A DNA stretch of 64,000 nucleotides from Chrysophaeum taylorii (Eukaryota > Sar > Pelagophyceae > Pelagomonadales > Pelagomonadaceae). Shown piece by piece: positions 60,016-64,000 of this stretch. Within the stretch, counting starts at the first letter, position 1. Every line of letters begins with the position of its first letter. The notes beneath the pieces were generated by a model. The model was not told the DNA's origin. It did not search any database and saw nothing but the letters and a program-made list of their open reading frames with translations. The position numbers and the translations under genes were made by a program. The stretch covers positions 1 to 64,000 of the forward strand of contig JAQMWT010000418.1 in assembly GCA_029834535.1 (NCBI GenBank), read 5' to 3'.

Positions 60016-60876
60016 CGGCGGTTGCTGGTTAAATTAAAGCGGTTGGTTGAGCGACACACCACGGGGAGCGCGTGTAAGATGATCGTCCGTTTGGCATTCG
60101 TTTTGAATACTTTCCCCAGAATATGACGACGATGGCGGCGGCGGATCGTGGGTTAAGTAAAGATATTATTATTTTTTCTGGTGCGAGCACTTCAACTCTC
60201 GAGGGAAGCGAATTCAGTAAACTTGGGTGACATCATCACGAAAAAAGTTAGGCGCTGCTTTTCGCTCGAGGCGGCTTCTTCCCTCTCTCTTTTGGGCGGC
60301 GGGCCTCTTAAGTGGCGGGCGCAGCGTCCTGCCTGCCTCCGGTTCCGCCCGTGTTTTGCGATCAGGGCGTCGAGGTCGGAGAACATGCCCTCCTTCGGCC
60401 ACCTATTCAATGGGTAAAATGGAACAAGGAGCACGAGGAGCGGCGACAGAGGGGGCCCCACCCCACCTGGAGCTCGCCGCACGAGAAAGGCGCGAGCACG
60501 AAGAGAACAGCAACAGCTCCGACGGACCTGGCACTCCTCGAAGGGGGCGCCGCAGGACCACCATATGCGGACGTGTGGCCGGTTCCACCAGAATGACGGT
60601 TGTTGGTTTCGGCGGGGTTCTTCTTCCTTCTTCTCATTGTGTGTGTGTGTGGGCTTGCTTCTCGCTCGTTCGCGTTCGTTCGCGTTCGCCAATATGCATG
60701 ATATTGTTGAATATTCGTTGCCGCAGGTGATTGATTGAATTGAATTGAATTGAAGAAGACTTTGTGACTTTTTTTTTATGATTTTCGAATGATTCCAAAA
60801 TAATGCTGTTGTTGTTTTTGATGGCCGTTGAAGGTTTTTGAATGTCAAGACTGAAAAGAACCGCGCGGGCCTCATT
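60016..60876. other. Intergenic with a weak minus-strand ORF
   Basis: A minus-strand frame (60192-60875) ends in MFSDLDALIAKHGRNRRQ and a basic tail (60192-60390); this small stretch could be a real short exon, but the upstream part of the frame is low-complexity and not convincing. AT-rich sequence near 60770-60876 borders the Helitron arm. Confidence 0.35.
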
Positions 60877-61990
60877 ATTAATTAATTAACAAGTGCAGGC
60901 CAGTAAGTTCACCTACTCCCAATCTCTAACCCCAGTAAGTTTGGCGTAAACCCACTCGTGCTCACACCCACTCACCCCACTCTCCTTTGAGCTCGTCGCT
61001 CTCACCCCCGCCAATCCAAGCTGCTTCGATCCGCACGCGCCGCCAACCCTTGAGTTTACTCTAAACACCCCAGTAAGTTCACCTGGTCCCAGTTAGTTCA
61101 CCTGGTCCCAGTTAGTTCGCCTGGGCATTGAGCTCACCTAGTCCCAATCTCTAACCACAGTAAGTTCACCTGGTCCCAGTAAGTTCACCTACAGTGCGCG
61201 TGTAGACGCCGTGAGGGGGCTTATCGGTATTGCGCAGCACGTGTGGGGTAGGATGGAGTCGTCGACCCAGAAGAGCAAATCCTCGGGGTTGCCGATCGAC
61301 AGAGAGCCACGTAGAGCTGGACGTGACAGAAGACGGGCTTGTGGGCAAGAGGACGCCGACCTCGCGGGACGTCTGGCCCTGGCTCTTGTTGATCGCTTGG
61401 CGTCGGCGGGCCTTACGGGATACAGGTTGGAGGAGCCTCGGTGACAACGACACGATCGATCATGTATCCGGTGCCGTTGCAGTGGCCGTGCGACGGGTCG
61501 AGGTTGCGAAGACTTTAACCACGCGATCAAAGTCAGCATGCCGTTGGTTGTCAGGGAGTTGAAAACTCGACTATAAAGAGCGAGGCGTCGTCTTTCGACC
61601 CAGCCTAGTCAGCCGAAAAGAACTCCGACGCCTCGTCTCCGGGAAAAAAAGGCCGCGGTCATGCGCGCGTTGTCAGCATCGACAACATCGTTTCGACGGG
61701 GCGTGAGAATGGCGCGCTGAAAGAGCCGCCGCGGCTCGTGGAAATAGTCTGCGAGGTCGCCGTAGACGGCTTGGAGGATCACTGTCTGGGTCTCGACCTG
61801 ATCCTTACTCTCGCTCCTACCTGATCCTTACCCTAAATCGAGGGACAGACAGACAAACAGACAGATCCCTCATACCCCACAAACCCACCCACATCCTTCA
61901 TGCTCCCCACACACACCCCCCCCCTCTTAGCAGTCGACATTTAAAGACAAACAGACAGACAAACATCTGTCGATTCGTAGTTAAGACCAA
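60877..61990 (-). mobile_element. Helitron-type element, 3' part (right arm of the inverted pair)
   Basis: Reverse complement of the left arm at 30310-31676, with few differences. Read on the minus strand it gives the same Pif1-like helicase end: AVYGDLADYFHEPRRLFQ, RAILTPRRNDVVDADN, INKSQGQTSREVGVLLP, in broken frames. Seven or so GTGAACTTACTGG units follow (60900-61195 region), fewer than in the left arm, and the shared sequence ends in the same GGCCTGCAC plus AT tail. Its 3' end points inward, toward 31676, so the two arms are in inverted orientation around a 29-kb interval. Confidence 0.75.
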
Positions 61991-62317
61991 TTTCTCTCAG
62001 ATCAGTAGTCGCGTCGCGATGGGTTCCGCAGGCGTTAGGAGGAGCAGATGAGGGTGTAGTTGGCCGACCTGGACTTCTTGCACATCAGAGAGCGGATCGA
62101 TCGCCTAAGGGCAGGCAGGCAGGCAGGCAGGCAGGAAGAAGCGGCTGGATCTCAGCCTGTTGGGGCGGGCCGGCGAGGACGACGTCCTCGGAGTTGGACG
62201 TCGATGGCGAATCTGCGGTCTTGAGAACTCAAAGTAGAAACGGTTATTAGGTGTTTGTTTAAAAAAGAGAAGGGCTAGTCATAATATAGAAAGCGGTTGA
62301 GCGACGACAGCACCGCT
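61991..62317. other. Intergenic, short repeats
   Basis: A (GGCA)n run at about 62110-62132 and unassigned sequence; the promoter and 5' UTR of the MYB gene are probably in the last 200 bp. Confidence 0.5.
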
Positions 62318-63244
62318 ATGGAGAGCGAGGAGGAGCGGAGCGTTAAGGGCGCGTGGCACGCGGACGAGGATGCGCGCGTGATCGAGCTGGTGAAGAAGCA
62401 CGGAGCGAAGAAGTGGTCGATGATTGCTTCTTATTTGCCCGGCCGGATCGGCAAACAGTGCCGCGAACGTTGGCACAATCACTTGAATCCAGAAATCTCA
62501 AAGCTGCCGTGGACCGAAGAGGAAGACAGGACGATCCTGATGGAACACGTGCGGGTCGGAAACAAATGGGCAGAAATCGCCTCGAAGCTTCCGGGTCGCA
62601 CCGATAACGCCATCAAGAACCATTGGAATTCGTCGATGAAGCGAAAGGTCCAGAAATTCCTTCAGGGACGCGGCTACAGCGCCGAACCAGGCGACGGTCG
62701 CTTCGACTTGCACGGCGAGGTCGAGGACGCGCTGAAGGCTCTGCGCTCCAAGGCCGACGAGCCCGTCGTCAAGAAACGGAAGCGCGAAGACTGCCGAACC
62801 GTGACCCCCCCCGTGCCCGCGAGCCCTCCCCCCAAACCTCCCGAGAGCCCAAAAAAGTCCCCCGGCTACGAAGACGGCATCGACGCCCTCGTCAGGGTCC
62901 TCGACGCCCCCGATTTCGAACCCCCCGCGAAGCGAAAGCGGCCTATCGTCATGACTCTCGCGGAGATAAGGCGAGAAGAGGAACGACGGAATAGCAAAAC
63001 GGCTTCTACTCCGCTGCGCGGCGAAGTGCCTTCCTCCCCGCTCTCCTCTTTGGCCGTCGCTGCCACCGCCTCCACCTCCGAGCTCGACGAACTCCTCGTA
63101 GGCTCGCCCTTCCGCGACCTCCTCTCCAACGACGGCGCCCTCGCCACCCCAGACTCCGCCAAGCACAAAAAGTCTGACTTCTCGCCCTTCAACTTCTGTG
63201 CCAACTCGCCCAATCATCTCTACAAAATGCCCTTCCTCACCTGA
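62318..63244 (+). CDS. R2R3-MYB transcription factor
   Basis: 308 aa from the ATG at 62318. Two MYB repeats at about residues 10-60 and 62-112: [40 protein letters not shown] and [40 protein letters not shown]. The regular tryptophans are kept (W13, W33, W53 in R2; R3 has the usual first W plus KWAEI and NHW). The match is closest to c-Myb/3R-type R2R3 pairs. The C-terminus is Pro/Ser-rich with nuclear lysine clusters (KKRKRE, KRKRP), and short conserved-looking ends ([25 protein letters not shown]) that could be regulatory. A repeat R1 is not visible. Such proteins bind MYB-type sites and regulate cell-cycle or stress genes. Confidence 0.92.
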   Translation: MESEEERSVKGAWHADEDARVIELVKKHGAKKWSMIASYLPGRIGKQCRERWHNHLNPEISKLPWTEEEDRTILMEHVRVGNKWAEIASKLPGRTDNAIKNHWNSSMKRKVQKFLQGRGYSAEPGDGRFDLHGEVEDALKALRSKADEPVVKKRKREDCRTVTPPVPASPPPKPPESPKKSPGYEDGIDALVRVLDAPDFEPPAKRKRPIVMTLAEIRREEERRNSKTASTPLRGEVPSSPLSSLAVAATASTSELDELLVGSPFRDLLSNDGALATPDSAKHKKSDFSPFNFCANSPNHLYKMPFLT

Positions 63245-63477
63245 TTGATTCATTGACGTCGTCGCCAATGCTCACCGGCACTTTCCTTACTTACTTACGT
63301 CCCTGCTCTTCTTGCGCTCGCCACCGACCGACCAAAGACCGTCCGAGGGTCCTCCTCGAGCCCGCCTACCTACCTGATTGATGCCCGGGACGCTCCTGTC
63401 CCCGGGCCATTTATATATATACAGTGCCCTCTCTTGCTTGTATTTTCGGGTCCATCTTTCCGTCCGTCCACGCGCAG

Positions 63478-63509
<32 letters not shown>

Positions 63510-64000
63510 GCGCTTCGTGCGAGATTGTGAAGATGCGATTCAAGCGAAGTGGCTGCTGGCGCCCTGCTGGCGAAAGAGAATCTTTGAATTCGAAAATGGC
63601 TGAATTCCACTTGACGTGGCTGTAACGACCAAACTTTTAGAACGTAACGTTTTTCGTTTCTCGGAACGTGATCAACTAACGCGATTCAATCAATTCTAAG
63701 AAGGTGACGAAGTCGTATAGAACGTTAAACAAAGCTCTAGGGCTGCTCGAGAGCAAAGAATTGGGGGGTTCGCCTCCGCTGCGGCCGCATTGATTGAAAG
63801 AGGCGGCCGCCAGCGGCTATCCGAAGCAACGTAGGGCGGCTGCCGTCGTTTGTTTTAGGGGGAACGTCGTGCTGAACGGAAGTGCATGTTGAGCGTCAAT
63901 CTCATTCCTGGCGTCGAACTGGCTTGCACGTTGTCGACTCCCCTCGGCGAGCGTGGCCTCTCAGAAACGCGAAAAGATTAATGTGTTTTTGGGGGAAAAT
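63245..64000. other. Intergenic, no recognisable gene
   Basis: A (CT)n run at 63478-63507 and an ATATATATAC stretch at 63412-63421. Otherwise nothing recognisable to the right edge. Confidence 0.5.

Noticed and set aside
1-64000. tRNA, rRNA or snRNA genes
   Set aside because: No T-loop (GGTTCGAATCC type) with a matching clover-leaf, and no conserved rRNA or U6 blocks, could be found by eye on either strand.

Overview
The window is nuclear DNA of a eukaryote, most probably a photosynthetic stramenopile (ochrophyte, pelagophyte-like alga). The evidence is: dense genes with few, very short GT-AG introns (about 42-131 nt); a plastid-type bipartite leader on a TPR protein; chromatin and transcription proteins (Spn1/IWS1, R2R3-MYB, a TFIIIC-like WD40/AT-hook protein); a ciliary protein (CFAP119); and protein kinases fused to repeat domains of a style I associate with pelagophytes. 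The species call is inference.

Layout. 1-2.4 kb: the end of a Ty1/Copia-type retroelement fossil and an unassigned ORF with CxxC pairs. 3.7-14.1 kb: a tandem duplication about 6.8 kb apart of a six-exon gene for a PAP2-like membrane protein with a Cys-rich C-terminal domain; the copies are separated by 3.2 kb without a recognisable gene. 14.4-15.6 kb: auxin-efflux-carrier-like transporter (minus). 15.74-18.51 kb: a decayed hAT transposon with terminal inverted repeats, inserted directly in front of the next start codon. 18.5-20.8 kb: a secreted glycosyltransferase-like protein, a plastid TPR protein and a secreted NTR/TIMP-like protein. 21.9-26.1 kb: a WD40 protein with a 13-fold AT-hook array encoded by a roughly 195-bp minisatellite. 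26.2-28.8 kb: U-box/armadillo E3 ligase in two exons. 30.3-31.7 kb and 60.9-62.0 kb: inverted, near-identical copies of a Helitron-type (Pif1 helicase) 3' end with a GGTGAACTTACTGG minisatellite. They bracket 31.7-60.9 kb, which holds a myristoylated tandem USP protein, a 1743-aa coiled-coil protein, Spn1, a HEAT-kinase and an LRR-kinase in tandem, a tandem-RGS protein, a GH6 cellulase, a predicted diadenylate cyclase, a TPR protein, CFAP119 and a membrane protein. 62.3-63.2 kb: R2R3-MYB.

Most notable points. (1) An intronless eukaryotic gene with the DGA and RHR signature of diadenylate cyclases (c-di-AMP synthases). (2) Two neighbouring genes that put unrelated repeat sensors (HEAT or LRR) on the same kinase plus Cys-rich C-terminal module, followed at once by a tandem-RGS gene, which suggests a modular signalling locus. 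(3) The AT-hook array. (4) The inverted Helitron arms. (5) A 43-bp duplication that gives only one PAP2-like copy an out-of-frame upstream ATG. Everything here was read by eye; homology calls rest on remembered family motifs, not on searches.
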